Positions 51,931 to 60,418 of a stretch of 64,000 nt of DNA are shown piece after piece (position 1 is the first letter of the stretch; every line of letters starts with the position of its first letter). The stretch is from DATEOR01 sp046733475 (GTDB lineage: Bacteria; Actinomycetota; Thermoleophilia; Gaiellales; Gaiellaceae): the NCBI GenBank assembly GCA_046733475.1, contig JBKPPF010000023.1:3630-67629 (forward strand), in the 5' to 3' direction. Under the pieces are notes generated by a model. It was not told the origin of the DNA. It saw only the letters and a list, made by a program, of their open reading frames with translations, and did not search any database. The position numbers and the translations under genes were made by a program.

Positions 51931-52659
51931 ATGTTCTGGGACGTCCATTCCCACGTGGTCCCCTCGGGTGACGACGGCGCCAAGAGCCTGGAGGAGGGGA
52001 TCGCTCTTTGCCGGACGGCGAGCCAGCGGGGTACGAAGGTTCTCTTCGCCACGCCGCACGTCTGGCCGAGTCTGACGCTCACCGAAGACCGAGAGGAACG
52101 GGTGCGCGCGGCGCACGCCGAGCTCGCCGAGGCGGCATCGTCCCTCGGCCTCGACCTCCGGCTCGGCTTCGAGCTCACGCCGGCGCCCGCACTCCTCGAC
52201 GACGACCTGGGGCGGTATCGGCTCGGCGACCTCCCCGCGGTCCTGATGGAACTGCCGTTCCACGGCGCCCTGCGGCTCGCTGAGGCCCTCGGGGAGCGGA
52301 TCCAGAGTTCCGGACTGGTGCCGGTGATCGCGCATCCTGAGCGCTCTGAGGCCGTTGTCGGGGATCCCGGCCTCGCCGCGGGTCTCCGGGAGCGCGGGTG
52401 GCTCCTGCAGATGAACGCGACGAGCGTCCTCGGCTACCACGGGGCGGCCATCGAACTGACGGCGTGGGGTCTCCTCGAGGAGGGTGTCGTCGACCTCTTC
52501 GGCTCCGACGGACACCGGACGGCACGGCCCGCAATACTCGACGACGCCTACCGGCTCGTGCAGGCGCGAATGGGGGAGGCGGCCCGAACGCTCTTCGATG
52601 GGAGCGCGCTCGCCGGGCTAGCGGGTCGCGACGGCGTCGATCTCGCGCAGGGACGCTAG
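51931..52659 (+). CDS. CpsB/YwqE-type PHP phosphatase
   Basis: 242 residues, PHP superfamily. Metal-binding motifs DVHSHVVPSGDDGAKS, ATPHVWPS, MELPFH, PVIAHPERS and LFGSDGHR match manganese-dependent tyrosine-protein phosphatases of the CpsB/CapC/YwqE family, which usually regulate capsule or exopolysaccharide kinases. No polysaccharide genes are nearby; it sits between two sigma factor genes, so an alternative phospho-substrate is possible. The last 42 bp overlap the convergent sigma factor. Confidence 0.9.
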   Translation: MFWDVHSHVVPSGDDGAKSLEEGIALCRTASQRGTKVLFATPHVWPSLTLTEDREERVRAAHAELAEAASSLGLDLRLGFELTPAPALLDDDLGRYRLGDLPAVLMELPFHGALRLAEALGERIQSSGLVPVIAHPERSEAVVGDPGLAAGLRERGWLLQMNATSVLGYHGAAIELTAWGLLEEGVVDLFGSDGHRTARPAILDDAYRLVQARMGEAARTLFDGSALAGLAGRDGVDLAQGR

Positions 52660-53679
52660 CCGCGAGAGCGACTCGATCTCGATCTGCCGCACGCGCTCGC
52701 GCGTGATGCCGAGCCGGCGGCCGATGTGCTCCAGGGTGTGCGGCTCCTCGCCGCCGAGGCCGTAGCGGAGCTCGAGGACGCGTCGGTCGCGCTCGGGCAG
52801 CGAGTCGAGAGCGCGGTCGAGCGCTTCCTTCTGCAGGCGTCGCTCGGTCTCTTCCTCGGGAAGCGGGTCCTCGCCGGCAACGAGGTCGCCGAAGACTGCG
52901 TCCTCCTGCTCGCCGATCGGCTGGTCGAGGCTCGTCGACGCGCGGGCGGCGGCCCGGACCTCGATCGCCTGCTGGAGCGGCAGGCCGGCTTCGTGCGCGA
53001 TCTCCTCGAGCGTCGGCTCGCGAGCGAGCTGCGTCCAGAGGTGGCGCTCGGCCCGGTGCATCTTCTGCATGCGCTCGACGACGTGGACAGGGACGCGGAT
53101 CGTGCGCGCCTTGTCGGCGATCGCGCGGGCAACGGCCTGGCGGATCCACCAGGTCGCGTATGTCGAAAACTTGAGGCCGCGCTGCCACTCGAACTTCTCG
53201 ACGGCGCGGATGAGGCCGAACATCCCTTCCTGGATGAGGTCGAGGAAGGGGAGACCCTGGTTGCGGTAGTTCTTCGCGATCGAAACGACCAGGCGCAGGT
53301 TGCACTCGATCATCCGCCGCTTCGCCTCCATGTCGCCGCGCTCGATGCGCTTGGAGAGCTCGACCTCGTCGGCGGCGGTCAGAAGCGGATGGCGCCCGAT
53401 CTCCCGCAGGAAGAGCTGGAGGGCGTCGGTCGTCGTCTCCAGGACCTCGGAGGCCCGGGGCGGAGCGGTCGGCTCACGGGGCGGCTCCTTGACCACCTCG
53501 ACGACCTCGATGTTGCGCTCCTCGAGCTCGCGGTGCACCAGCTCGACGTCCGAAGCCTCCATCTCGAGAGTGTCGAGCACCTCCGAGATATCGGTCGATT
53601 CAAGGAAGCCGGCAGCTTCGCCGCGCTCCAGAAGGTGCTGGACCTCCTCGTTGTGAAGAGCGTTGGTTTCGTCGGCCAT
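52618..53679 (-). CDS. RNA polymerase sigma factor RpoD/SigA-like, with region 1.1-like N-terminus
   Basis: 353 residues. Residues 1-70 (NEEVQHLLERGEAAGFL ... VHRELEERNIEVVEV) look like sigma region 1.1, which is typical of primary factors. Then region 1.2 (DALQLFLREIGRHPLL), region 2 (CNLRLVVSIAKNYRNQGLPFLDL; KFSTYATWWIRQAV), region 3 and region 4.2 (ITRERVRQIEIESLSRL). It is a candidate for the housekeeping factor, though a genome may hold several such paralogues. A sigma-70-like promoter is visible upstream. Confidence 0.92.
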   Translation of the reverse strand: MADETNALHNEEVQHLLERGEAAGFLESTDISEVLDTLEMEASDVELVHRELEERNIEVVEVVKEPPREPTAPPRASEVLETTTDALQLFLREIGRHPLLTAADEVELSKRIERGDMEAKRRMIECNLRLVVSIAKNYRNQGLPFLDLIQEGMFGLIRAVEKFEWQRGLKFSTYATWWIRQAVARAIADKARTIRVPVHVVERMQKMHRAERHLWTQLAREPTLEEIAHEAGLPLQQAIEVRAAARASTSLDQPIGEQEDAVFGDLVAGEDPLPEEETERRLQKEALDRALDSLPERDRRVLELRYGLGGEEPHTLEHIGRRLGITRERVRQIEIESLSRLASLREIDAVATR

Positions 53680-53736
53680 TCAGTCGAATGCGTCCGGACC
53701 TCGACCGTCAGCCGCGTCCGGACGCGCTGCCGCCTA

Positions 53737-53764
53737 ACCCTACCAACCTCTATTCGAAAGTAAA
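53737..53764 (-). promoter_or_regulatory. Sigma-70-type promoter of the RpoD-like gene
   Basis: On the minus strand -35 TTTACT (53764-53759) and -10 TAGGGT (53742-53737) are separated by 16 bp, giving a leader of about 50 nt before the ATG at 53679. Confidence 0.5.
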
Positions 53765-54015
53765 CATTCGGCGAAGGTACCGCCTTGGTGGTAATCCGCA
53801 AAATCCGCCCTATTGTGCGACCGAAGCGCGCCTTTCGCGGCGAAATCGAGGGGAGCCGGGGATCACTCTCGCAGATGAAAGCGCAACCTGGACGAGGGCG
53901 GGCGCGCTCGGCTTCGCCGCGCTCGCGTGGAGCACGCGCCGAGGACGACGCGAATGTCTTCCGCGAGCGCGCCGAGGCAGCCCTCGAGCGGGCGAAGCAG
54001 GCCGCAGCCGACCGT
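53765..54015. other. Intergenic, low-confidence small ORF
   Basis: Between the sigma factor promoter and the response regulator. A plus-strand frame (53785-54033) ends in a coiled-coil-like segment (RERAEAALERAKQAAADRL), and another frame shows a short hydrophobic segment (AGALGFAALAW). No convincing ribosome site or family, so I do not call a gene. No other structure seen. Confidence 0.3.
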
Positions 54016-54660
54016 CTAACGGCCGCGCAGTAGTTCGACGGCCGCTTCGCGCGTAGGCACGCGGAGCTTCTTCAGGATCGAGGAGACGTGCGTTCGCACG
54101 GTCACCTCGGCGATGAAGAGCCTCGAGGCAATCTCCGCAGTCGAGAGACCCTCGCTCAGGAGGTCGAGGATCTCCCACTCTCGCTGGCGGAGCTGGACCC
54201 CCGGGCGCTCCGCGAGCAGAAGCTTACGCCGGCGGCCCCGGTCCCTGAACTCCTCGATCAGCTTGGTGACGAGGGCGCGGGGGAGGGGCGCCTCCCCGGC
54301 AAGCACGCCCCGGAGGTCGGAGGGGAGCTGCCGTCGGTCGATGTCCTTGAGGAGATAGCCCGCGGCCCCGGCCCGTAGCGCGTCGAAGAGGTCGGCGTCG
54401 TCTCGGGAGACGGTGAGCATGACGATCGCGGTCTCCGGCAGCCGCTCGGAGATGGCTCCCGCCGCGGCGATCCCGCCGCCCGGCATGTTGATGTCGAGCA
54501 GGCAGACGGCCGGCCGCTCCTCGAGCGCCAGCTCCACTGCAGCATCCGCACTCGCCGCCTCGCCGCAGACCTCGAAGCCGTCCTCCTCGAGAACCGCGCG
54601 AATCCCGGCCCGCGTCGGAGCATGGTCGTCGGCGATGACGATGCGGAGCCGATCGCTCAC
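54016..54660 (-). CDS. NarL/FixJ-family response regulator
   Basis: 214 residues: receiver domain with the acidic pair D11-D12, phospho-acceptor D56 in CLLDINMPGG and K in GYLLKDI, then a LuxR-type helix-turn-helix (QLRQREWEILDLLSEGLSTAEIA ... VRTHVSSILKKLRV). GTG start overlaps the histidine kinase stop (GTGA), so the kinase upstream is its partner. Target genes unknown. Confidence 0.95.
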   Translation of the reverse strand: MSDRLRIVIADDHAPTRAGIRAVLEEDGFEVCGEAASADAAVELALEERPAVCLLDINMPGGGIAAAGAISERLPETAIVMLTVSRDDADLFDALRAGAAGYLLKDIDRRQLPSDLRGVLAGEAPLPRALVTKLIEEFRDRGRRRKLLLAERPGVQLRQREWEILDLLSEGLSTAEIASRLFIAEVTVRTHVSSILKKLRVPTREAAVELLRGR

Positions 54661-56012
54661 GGCAGGCGCACCTCGATTTGGGTGCCCTCGCCGGTGTTGG
54701 AGGAAAGCTTGAAGCGGCCGCCCAGCGCCTCGGTACGCTCGCGCATGCTCACGAGACCGAAGCCGCCCACCCGCGTGTGCCGGGGATTGAAGCCGGAACC
54801 GTCGTCCATGATGCGGAGGAACGTGCCGTTCCCGTTCGAGAGCTCGACAGAGACGTTCTCGGCTCCGCCGTGGCGGCCTGCGTTCGTGATCGCCTCGCGG
54901 ACGATGCGGATGAGCGCCTCGCGCTCGTCGGGCGATACCTGGGCGCCCCTGCCGACCTCGATCCGAAGCTGGACACCGGTCCGCCCGGCCACCTCCTCGG
55001 CGGCCTGGACCAGAGCGACCTCGAGCGGCTCGTCGACGGGCCTCGTGAGCGCGGCGATCGCGCGCCTGGACTCGTCGAGCGCACGCTCGGCCGCAGCGGC
55101 AAGAGACCCGTTCGACTCGGCCGCGATGTACGCGAGCTCCTGCGCGACGCCGTCGTGCAGCTCGCGCGCGATCCGGCGCCGTTCCTCGAGGATGGCCATG
55201 GACGCGAGCCGGCGCCAGTAGCTTCCGATCTCGCGAGCCGCGCCGGCGAGCAGGAGCAGGCAGAAGCCGAGCCGGAGGAAGTCCCCGGTGAAGACCCAGT
55301 CGGAGTAGAGCGAGGGGAAGAGGAAGTAGTTGAAGCGCGCGAAGGCCGAGAGGGCGGCGCCGGCCGCGAACCAGCGCATCAGCTCGTCGTTGTCGCGCTC
55401 GCCGCGCTGGATGAAGCCGAGCGCCGCGACGATGAAGAGGAGGACGCCGACGATCTGCGTGCCGAGCAGGAAGTGGTGGCCGAGGAGGATCGGCCGGTGG
55501 GCTGCATCCGGCGCGAGCGCGAGCGGGATCTGCGGGTCGACGCCGTCCGCGAACAGCCCGACCAAGGACGCCGTCGCAATCAGGGCTCCGGCGCACGACA
55601 GCGCGGCGATCACGGTCGCGCGGCGCGGCGAGGAAACGCGCGTCGCGGGCGCGAAGGCGGCGAGGGCGAGAGTCAAGGCACCTAGGACGGCGCCGCCGAC
55701 CGAGGCCCAGACGCTGAAGTTCCGCGCGCCCTCCGCCGGAACCGTGTGCGGGACTGCCGAGAAGACGAGGCTCGTGCACGCGATCAGGACGAGCGCGGAG
55801 GCGAGCATCAGGTCGTCGACGCGCTTGCGCTCCCGGAAACGGCCGTAGACGAGGTACGCCACCAGGAAGGAAATGAGCGCTGTCGCCGTCTCGAGCGCGA
55901 TGTGGAGTTGCGGGCTCGAGTAGGCGAGCGTGAAACTCGGGACGAGGCTTGTGGCCCCCGTCAGCGCGGCCGCGGCCCCCGCGAAGGCCAAGGTGAAGAG
56001 CCGAAAGCGCAT
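54657..56012 (-). CDS. Membrane histidine kinase (HisKA_3 type)
   Basis: 451 residues: seven to eight hydrophobic helices in the N-terminal 260 residues form an uncharacterised membrane sensor, resembling MASE-type modules. A HisKA_3 dimerisation domain follows with phospho-His in RRRIARELHDGVAQE, then a HATPase_c domain (ITNAGRHGGAENV, MDDGSGFNP, GGFGLVSMRERTEALGG). Pairs with the adjacent NarL-type regulator. Stimulus unknown; the all-membrane sensor suggests an envelope, lipid or quinone-related signal. Confidence 0.94.
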   Translation of the reverse strand: MRFRLFTLAFAGAAAALTGATSLVPSFTLAYSSPQLHIALETATALISFLVAYLVYGRFRERKRVDDLMLASALVLIACTSLVFSAVPHTVPAEGARNFSVWASVGGAVLGALTLALAAFAPATRVSSPRRATVIAALSCAGALIATASLVGLFADGVDPQIPLALAPDAAHRPILLGHHFLLGTQIVGVLLFIVAALGFIQRGERDNDELMRWFAAGAALSAFARFNYFLFPSLYSDWVFTGDFLRLGFCLLLLAGAAREIGSYWRRLASMAILEERRRIARELHDGVAQELAYIAAESNGSLAAAAERALDESRRAIAALTRPVDEPLEVALVQAAEEVAGRTGVQLRIEVGRGAQVSPDEREALIRIVREAITNAGRHGGAENVSVELSNGNGTFLRIMDDGSGFNPRHTRVGGFGLVSMRERTEALGGRFKLSSNTGEGTQIEVRLP

Positions 56013-56114
56013 TCCAATGAGGAAATCGGCACTCCGAGGCCTTCCGCTTAGCGTTTACGAAGATCAACGCAAGAACTGCGCGGAAAGTCCGATGCTGAGA
56101 GGGACGAGACGACG

Positions 56115-56176
56115 GAGCCGGGGCAGGCTCAACGGCACTAGGGCGTGACCGAACTCCTCCTGACTGCCCCGGCTCC
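56115..56176. repeat. 13-bp inverted repeat with 36-nt spacer
   Basis: GGAGCCGGGGCAG (56115-56127) and CTGCCCCGGCTCC (56164-56176) are perfectly complementary. Lies between the kinase start and the stop of the small Cys-rich gene, at the border between core and accessory DNA. May be a terminator for the leftward small gene or a mobile-element end; no T-run. Confidence 0.55.
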
Positions 56177-56222
56177 TTCGTTCGCTATGTGTTGCGATCT
56201 GCTCTTAGGGCAATGCGCAGGT

Positions 56223-56447
56223 CTAGATGCGGCAGAACTCCTCTGGTGACAGGATCTGACCGCTGAGCGAGACACACTCGCCACCAGTTGTGAGACACGT
56301 CTGTGTGCTCGAAAACCACGTCCCGCCGTCCGCGAGGCAGGCGGCCTTGCCCTGCTTCGGCGTCTGGCCGGACGGATTCCCCTTGCCGAACGCACCTGCA
56401 GGCAGAATCAGCGCGGCAACGGCCAGGGTTGTAGCGATAAACCTCAT
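56223..56447 (-). CDS. Small secreted cysteine-containing protein
   Basis: 74 residues. A signal peptide (RFIATTLAVAALILPAGAFG) is followed by a mature part of about 50 residues with four cysteines (CLADGG, QTCLTTGGECV and the C-terminal EEFC), which could form two disulfides. Strong ribosome site (GGGAGGGGAGC) before the ATG at 56447. Not recognised; small exported actinobacterial proteins of this type are often of unknown function. Confidence 0.7.
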   Translation of the reverse strand: MRFIATTLAVAALILPAGAFGKGNPSGQTPKQGKAACLADGGTWFSSTQTCLTTGGECVSLSGQILSPEEFCRI

Positions 56448-56828
56448 TGCTCCCCTCCCTCTCCCATATCTATCGAGCCGTTCGGCTCGGTCCCGGATCC
56501 CCTCCCAGGGCGACCCTTAGCACGAGATATACCACGTTCGGAAAATGTAAAAACAGCCTTCCGTCCAGATGGCACTAGCCGCCCGAGTGGCAGCGCGCCG
56601 GAGCGAAGCGGGGTGCTAGCGCCGTCAGGCCTCGAACTTTCACGCCGGCGGCCACCGCCAACAAACCCGACAGCTGCGACGCCACTCCGACATCCGAGCG
56701 ACACGCGGCTACCTGAGCCGACCAGGGACCGTCTCGCTCAGGGGATGCGGCAGGTCGAGGAAGTGTTGCTGTCAAAGGATGCTGATTAGCAGCCCGATTC
56801 ACGATAACCGGCGTTATGTCAAGTTGGG
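56448..56828. other. Intergenic region at the accessory border
   Basis: About 380 bp without a confident gene. A minus-strand frame (56575-56832, GTG start overlapping the integrase-remnant stop as GTGA) encodes 85 residues beginning MTQLDITPVIVNRAANQHP, with no family. A possible leftward promoter (TTTTTACA ... TATATC) near 56520-56560 could serve the small secreted gene. The small palindrome ATAAC-CGGC-GTTAT lies near 56803-56816. Confidence 0.35.
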
Positions 56829-57248
56829 TCACGAATCCTCCTGCCCATGGGCCGACGAACTAGACAGTTGCTCGATCGTCCTGCGCAGATCGTCCACCCC
56901 GGCGTGCAGATACGTCTCGGTCGTGGCGACCGACTTGTGCCGCAGGAGCGCCTGAGCGGCGGCCGTGCTAGTGGCGGTCGAGGAAGTCGAGCACAAGCTC
57001 GGGCCAGTCTCCGAGGCTGCGAACGGCTCGAGCGAGGTGAAATCGGCGTAGCGGAGCGTGAAGAGCCGCCCGACCGTCTCGTAACTCAGGAGCGTGTTTT
57101 CTGCGCAGCCGGCGAGCCGCTTGGCGCGCAGGAACCTCCCCCACTCCTGGCCGATGAAGAACTGACGGTAGGACTTATCGCGCACGGCTTCGGCCTCGCG
57201 CATGATCTGCGCCGCAACGGCCACGGTCAAGCGTGCGGCGGTGCTCAC
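56829..57248 (-). pseudogene. Decayed tyrosine recombinase (integrase remnant)
   Basis: 139 codons. The N-terminal half is a core-binding domain (FLRAKRLAGCAENTLLSYETV, with RYADFTSLEPF). The last 35 residues are the end of a catalytic domain (LLRHKSVATTETYLHAG, holding the box II histidine and the catalytic Tyr). The central catalytic part with both conserved arginines is missing. At about 57000 the original frame (WPELVLDFLDRH then stop) is seen one frame over. So at least one frameshift and one large internal deletion have occurred; it cannot be an active recombinase. It overlaps the next gene (GTGA). Confidence 0.75.
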
Positions 57249-57448
57249 GCGGACACCTCACTCGGTCGACCGACGCCGAACGCCCCCTGCACGACCGGGT
57301 CAGGGACGAGTATGACCCCGTCGCGCGCGTGGACGATGCCAGCCTCCAGGAACGGCTCGATGAGCATGAGCGCCCGCGAAGGGCTCGCGCGCAGACTGGC
57401 CCCGAGCTGGTCGAGCCCGAGGCCGCCGGGTGGCGCGGCCGTCGTCAT
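57245..57448 (-). CDS. Small winged-helix-like protein of the integrative element
   Basis: 67 residues starting at the ATG at 57448, which has GGAG 5 nt upstream. The segment LDQLGASLRASPSRALMLIEPFLEAGIVHARDGVILVPD reads as a short helix-helix-wing unit. Lies between RepA-like and integrase-like genes, a position often occupied by an excisionase or small DNA-binding protein in actinobacterial integrative elements. Assignment as DNA-binding is inference. Confidence 0.5.
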   Translation of the reverse strand: MTTAAPPGGLGLDQLGASLRASPSRALMLIEPFLEAGIVHARDGVILVPDPVVQGAFGVGRPSEVSA

Positions 57449-57510
57449 GCGCACTCCACCTTTCGAAGCAGTGCCACTGGTTCTCCCGTGGAGTGGCGAC
57501 GGCGTACAGG

Positions 57511-58781
57511 TCACGCCGAGTCGCCCCGCTCGGAGTCGTTGTCTCCCTCGAAGGCCCGCTCCAGGCGAACGAGCTTCGCGCGGTTAGAACCCGCGAATTC
57601 CGTCGCATATCCCTCACCGATCAGGCAGTCGATCGCTGTCCGGACGTACTCGTCCTTGCCCGAGACGTTCTGGACGATCTGGTTGCGCGACAGCGGCTCC
57701 TCGCCATGAAGCTCGAGGTAGCGGCTGACTTTCGCCATGAGCATGGTCGCGCGGAAATCCCCCTTTTCGTCGTGGCTGTCGTCGGGGTCGATTCGCCAGG
57801 AGAAGCCGTCGGCGCCACTCTCGACGACGAAAATCCCGCAGATCGGGCGCGCGAGGTGCCCGGGCCTGTCCTTGTGCACATCTATCTTCGCCCTGCCCGT
57901 ACCGCCGCGAACCAGCGGCTCTAGCTGCCGCATTCCGAGGTGGACGTCCGCCTTCGACTTCTTGCGCTCCGACCCGATCGCCCACGACCCCCGCGTCTCC
58001 CTCGACTTGACGACGTTGTCGATCAGTACAACCGCCGTCCCGACCTTGCGGATCGGGTCGATGAGCCGGTAGAACCGCTCAACCTCGACGCCTGAGTTGG
58101 GGTCGAGCTCGTTGAGAGGGAGAGAAGCGGGTTGAAGCCGTCGAGGACGACGAGACGACATGATTTCTCCCGAACCACGTCGAGCACGTCTGGGATGAGC
58201 GACTCCTCGAGCGGCTCGTCCGGGCGGACGTAGCAGAACCGGGTTCGCACGTCCGCTTCACTCGCACCGAGGAGCAGAAGGCGTTCCAGAATGTCACCTG
58301 GGCCGACGTCGTCGCCGTCAACCCAGAGGACACCTCTGCCGGCGGCAATTTCAGCCGCAGCAGCCACGAGACCCAACCACGTTTTCAGCGCCTCCGTCTC
58401 ACCGCTGAGGAGGTGGTTCTTGCCGACGTAAAAGAGGCCGACGAGATCGGGCGGAGCAGTCGCCTTCTGACCGAGCGCCACGAGGTCGAGCGGGCGCCAC
58501 GAATTAGGCTCCGGGACGAACCCGGGGCCGAACTGTTCGTGTTCGGCGCCCCCGTAGGGGGAGGGCTGAACGGACGAACTCAGTTGGGGACGAACCTGGG
58601 ACGAACCTGAGGACGAACCCAAGGAGGCGCTTTCCACAGGCCGCTTAGGGCCGTTTTTGTCGCGCTCCGCCCACCACTTGGCGGTGTACTCAAGGTCCTC
58701 GGCGGACGTTCCGGTCGGGCCGTCGAAGGGACGCCAGTTCTCCGGCCAGGTGTCCCGGGGGGTCGGCGCGTTCTCGCTCAT
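57511..58781 (-). pseudogene. RepA-like AAA_25 ATPase, frameshifted
   Basis: Minus-strand gene with a strong ribosome site (AAAGGAGG) before the ATG at 58781. Frame 1 encodes an N-terminal tail and a RecA-like ATPase core: variant P-loop SGETEALKTWLGL (G-x4-L-K-T), GVLWVDGDDVGPGD and Walker B CRLVVLDGFNPLLS. At about 58116-58125, in a CTCTCCCTCTC tract, the frame changes by two bases. The other frame continues as LNELDPNSGVEVERFYR, VVLIDNVVKSRETRGSWAIGS and GRAKIDVHKDRP, plus a C-terminal helical domain, ending at 57511. Families of this kind serve as replication initiators of integrative plasmids. Mutation versus sequencing error is unresolved. Confidence 0.75.
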
Positions 58782-58836
58782 CGCGGCCTCCTTTCGGGAA
58801 GCCGCAAAGTGGCGTGACGTGCCCGCAGCGCGGGCT

Positions 58837-59200
58837 CTAGTGGTGGTTCAGGATCTGAGTCGGCCGGTTTTCGGCCGGGTGCGCGTTGCCGTGCGCGTCC
58901 TGCAACGCTCCGCGAACGCCGAGAACGCGGGCCACCACGGCGAGTGCCTCGGGTCTGCGGAGGGCGGCCACGCCCGAAGAGGATGGCGCGTGTATGCGTC
59001 CGACGGGCGTAACCACGACTCCAGGCTTGCTGCTGCTCGGCAGATTGAGGATTACCTTGGGCTGCGACCAGGGCGGACTTCTCCCTGATCACGTCGGTGA
59101 TCTCTCCGCCGCCGAGCGACCAAAACTCCCCGACGTCTTCGAGCGCGGCGAATAACTCGCCGTCGCCTTGTTCGCCGGCGGTCAGTTCGTTCGGGTACAT
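58837..59200 (-). pseudogene. Hypothetical element protein, frameshifted
   Basis: From ATG 59200 the frame encodes MYPNELTAGEQGDGELF ... SALVAAQ. It then degenerates, while one frame over at about 59060 the sequence continues sensibly (KVILNLPSSSKPGVVVTPVG; RRPEALAVVARVLGVRGALQ) to a TAG at 58837. A single 1-nt change would join them into about 120 residues. Not recognised. It lies directly upstream of the RepA-like gene on the same strand, so it probably belongs to the same integrative element. Confidence 0.45.
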
Positions 59201-59398
59201 CGTCGGGCTTTCGTCACGGCGGGTGTCATCCGCATTGCACGAGTATCCACGGTCGGTCGGATGTCATCGCGGCTACCGGGTCAGAAGCGACCGAACGCCC
59301 CAGAGGGGCGCCCAGCCGGACACTTCCGAGACGAGCCTCAACGACTCTCCCCGACTTATAGCCGAGGCGTCGGTCGGTCATCCATTCAGACACGGCTC

Positions 59399-59438
59399 GC
59401 CGAGACACTTGTCCATTGCGCGATGAAGGCGTAGAACT
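59399..59438 (+). repeat. 40-bp promoter-like direct repeat, copy 1
   Basis: 32 of 40 bases match copy 2 at 60357-60396. Contains -35-like TTGTCC and -10-like TAGAAC separated by 17 bp, within the invariant 15-mer TGAAGGCGTAGAACT. Ends 39 bp before the start of the small membrane gene. Confidence 0.65.
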
Positions 59439-59477
59439 GCTTCGGCAATTGAGGGCGGGGTTGGAAGGGGGCAGATC

Positions 59478-59792
59478 GTGGGCGAAATGGAACCCAGCAC
59501 CGACGTGGAGCAGCCGAGGGAAACGACGCAGAAGACGGCTGATGAACGAAAGGCTCTTCTAGCGCAGGCGATTGCGAACTGGGTGCGCGGCGGCTGGCAT
59601 GTGGAGTCGCAGACTGATTACCAGGCGGTGATGGTGAAAGGGCATCGGCCCAACCACATTCTCCATCTCATCTTGACCATCGTCACGCTGGGCATCTGGG
59701 CGATCGTCTGGATCCTGGTCACCATCCTCGGAGGCGAGAAGCGGGCTGTGGTCTCAGTCGACGAGTACGGCAACACACTCGCCCAACGCTGA
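59478..59792 (+). CDS. Small membrane protein with conserved DEYGN tail
   Basis: 104 residues: a charged N-terminal helix, a segment reading VRGGWHVESQTDYQAVMVKG, one or two transmembrane helices (HLILTIVTLGIWAIVWILV, about 62-82), and the C-terminal GGEKRAVVSVDEYGN. This layout is familiar from short hypothetical proteins on actinobacterial and phage genomes; function unknown. GTG start at 59478 with AAGGGGG upstream; the ATG at 59487 is an alternative. Driven by the copy 1 promoter-like repeat. Confidence 0.75.
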   Translation: MGEMEPSTDVEQPRETTQKTADERKALLAQAIANWVRGGWHVESQTDYQAVMVKGHRPNHILHLILTIVTLGIWAIVWILVTILGGEKRAVVSVDEYGNTLAQR

Positions 59793-59868
59793 AGGCGTGC
59801 CGACGAGCCTCGACAACGGACGCCGTAGCCCAAGAGCTTCCCAAGCTCGAAGCGGGATAGCTCCCGCC

Positions 59869-60027
59869 GTGCTCTTCTACGGCGTCGTCGCCGACTCGCT
59901 CGAGGAGGCGATCGAGCTTTTCACCGAGCGCCGCGAGGCCGAGCTTGTCGCCGAGAACTGGAACCGCGACGAGCCTGAGCGCGCCGGCGAGCTCCGCGTG
60001 GAGCCGATCGAGCTCGGGGGCGCGTGA
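59869..60027 (+). CDS. Small acidic hypothetical protein
   Basis: 52 residues beginning VLFYGVVADSLEEAIELFTERREAE-like sequence (quoted in part only: VLFYGVVADSLEEAIEL) and ending RVEPIEL. Similar short 'VADS-EEA' proteins occur on actinobacterial genomes and mobile elements without assigned function. GTG at 59869 with ATAGCT 6 nt upstream; the frame could also start at GTG 59797, which would add a less natural N-terminus. Overlapped at its 3' end by a minus-strand frame. Confidence 0.5.
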   Translation: MLFYGVVADSLEEAIELFTERREAELVAENWNRDEPERAGELRVEPIELGGA

Positions 60028-60283
60028 CTAAATCCCGCGCCGACCGAGCAGGCTCTCCCCGCGACTTTACCTCGGATAAGTCGCTCACCAGTGCCACGTC
60101 GATTGCTTTCGTAGCTGCTCGGCGTCCTTCCTCATTGCCGCCGCGACCCGGCGGAAGTAGATCGACCGTGTCCCCGGTTTTATCGAAGCGAAGCGCGAGC
60201 TTTTCGAAGTGTGCCGCTCGCTCGTCATGCCGATCGGCGTCTCTTCGGTATTGAAGGCGCTTGAGACCGCTCACGCTCATCAT
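59921..60283 (-). CDS. Possible leaderless hypothetical protein
   Basis: 120-residue minus-strand frame. The first 75 residues look protein-like (MMSVSGLKRLQYRRDADRH; FEKLALRFDKTGDTVDLLPPG), while the rest is an Arg/Ala-rich shadow of the opposite gene. TAACGT ends 6 nt before the ATG at 60283, the geometry of other leaderless starts here. It overlaps the plus-strand 52-residue gene by 107 bp, so one of the two calls may be wrong in extent. Function unknown. Confidence 0.4.
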   Translation of the reverse strand: MMSVSGLKRLQYRRDADRHDERAAHFEKLALRFDKTGDTVDLLPPGRGGNEEGRRAATKAIDVALVSDLSEVKSRGEPARSARDLVTRPRARSAPRGARRRAQARRGSSSRRQARPRGAR

Positions 60284-60289
60284 GGCAAC

Positions 60290-60295
60290 ACGTTA
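60290..60295 (-). promoter_or_regulatory. -10 box of a leaderless promoter
   Basis: Minus-strand TAACGT ends 6 nt before the ATG at 60283. Confidence 0.35.
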
Positions 60296-60356
60296 CCGCG
60301 CGCGGTCGGGCCGAGTAGTGCATCTTCTATGTCATCGCCGCCGAGAGGCACGACTG

Positions 60357-60396
60357 GCCGAGATGCTTGTTGCCTGAGCGTTGAAGGCGTAGAACT
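60357..60396 (+). repeat. 40-bp promoter-like direct repeat, copy 2
   Basis: 80% identical to 59399-59438, with TTGTTG and TAGAAC spaced by 17 bp. Ends 22 bp before the GTG of the zinc-ribbon gene and just before its AGGAGG site. Confidence 0.65.
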
Positions 60397-60418
60397 TGAC
60401 GCGGCCTAGGAGGCACCC

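Noticed and set aside
53785..54033. 82-codon plus-strand ORF
   Set aside because: No ribosome site or family, unlikely N-terminal composition and overlap with the response regulator end; noted only as intergenic content.
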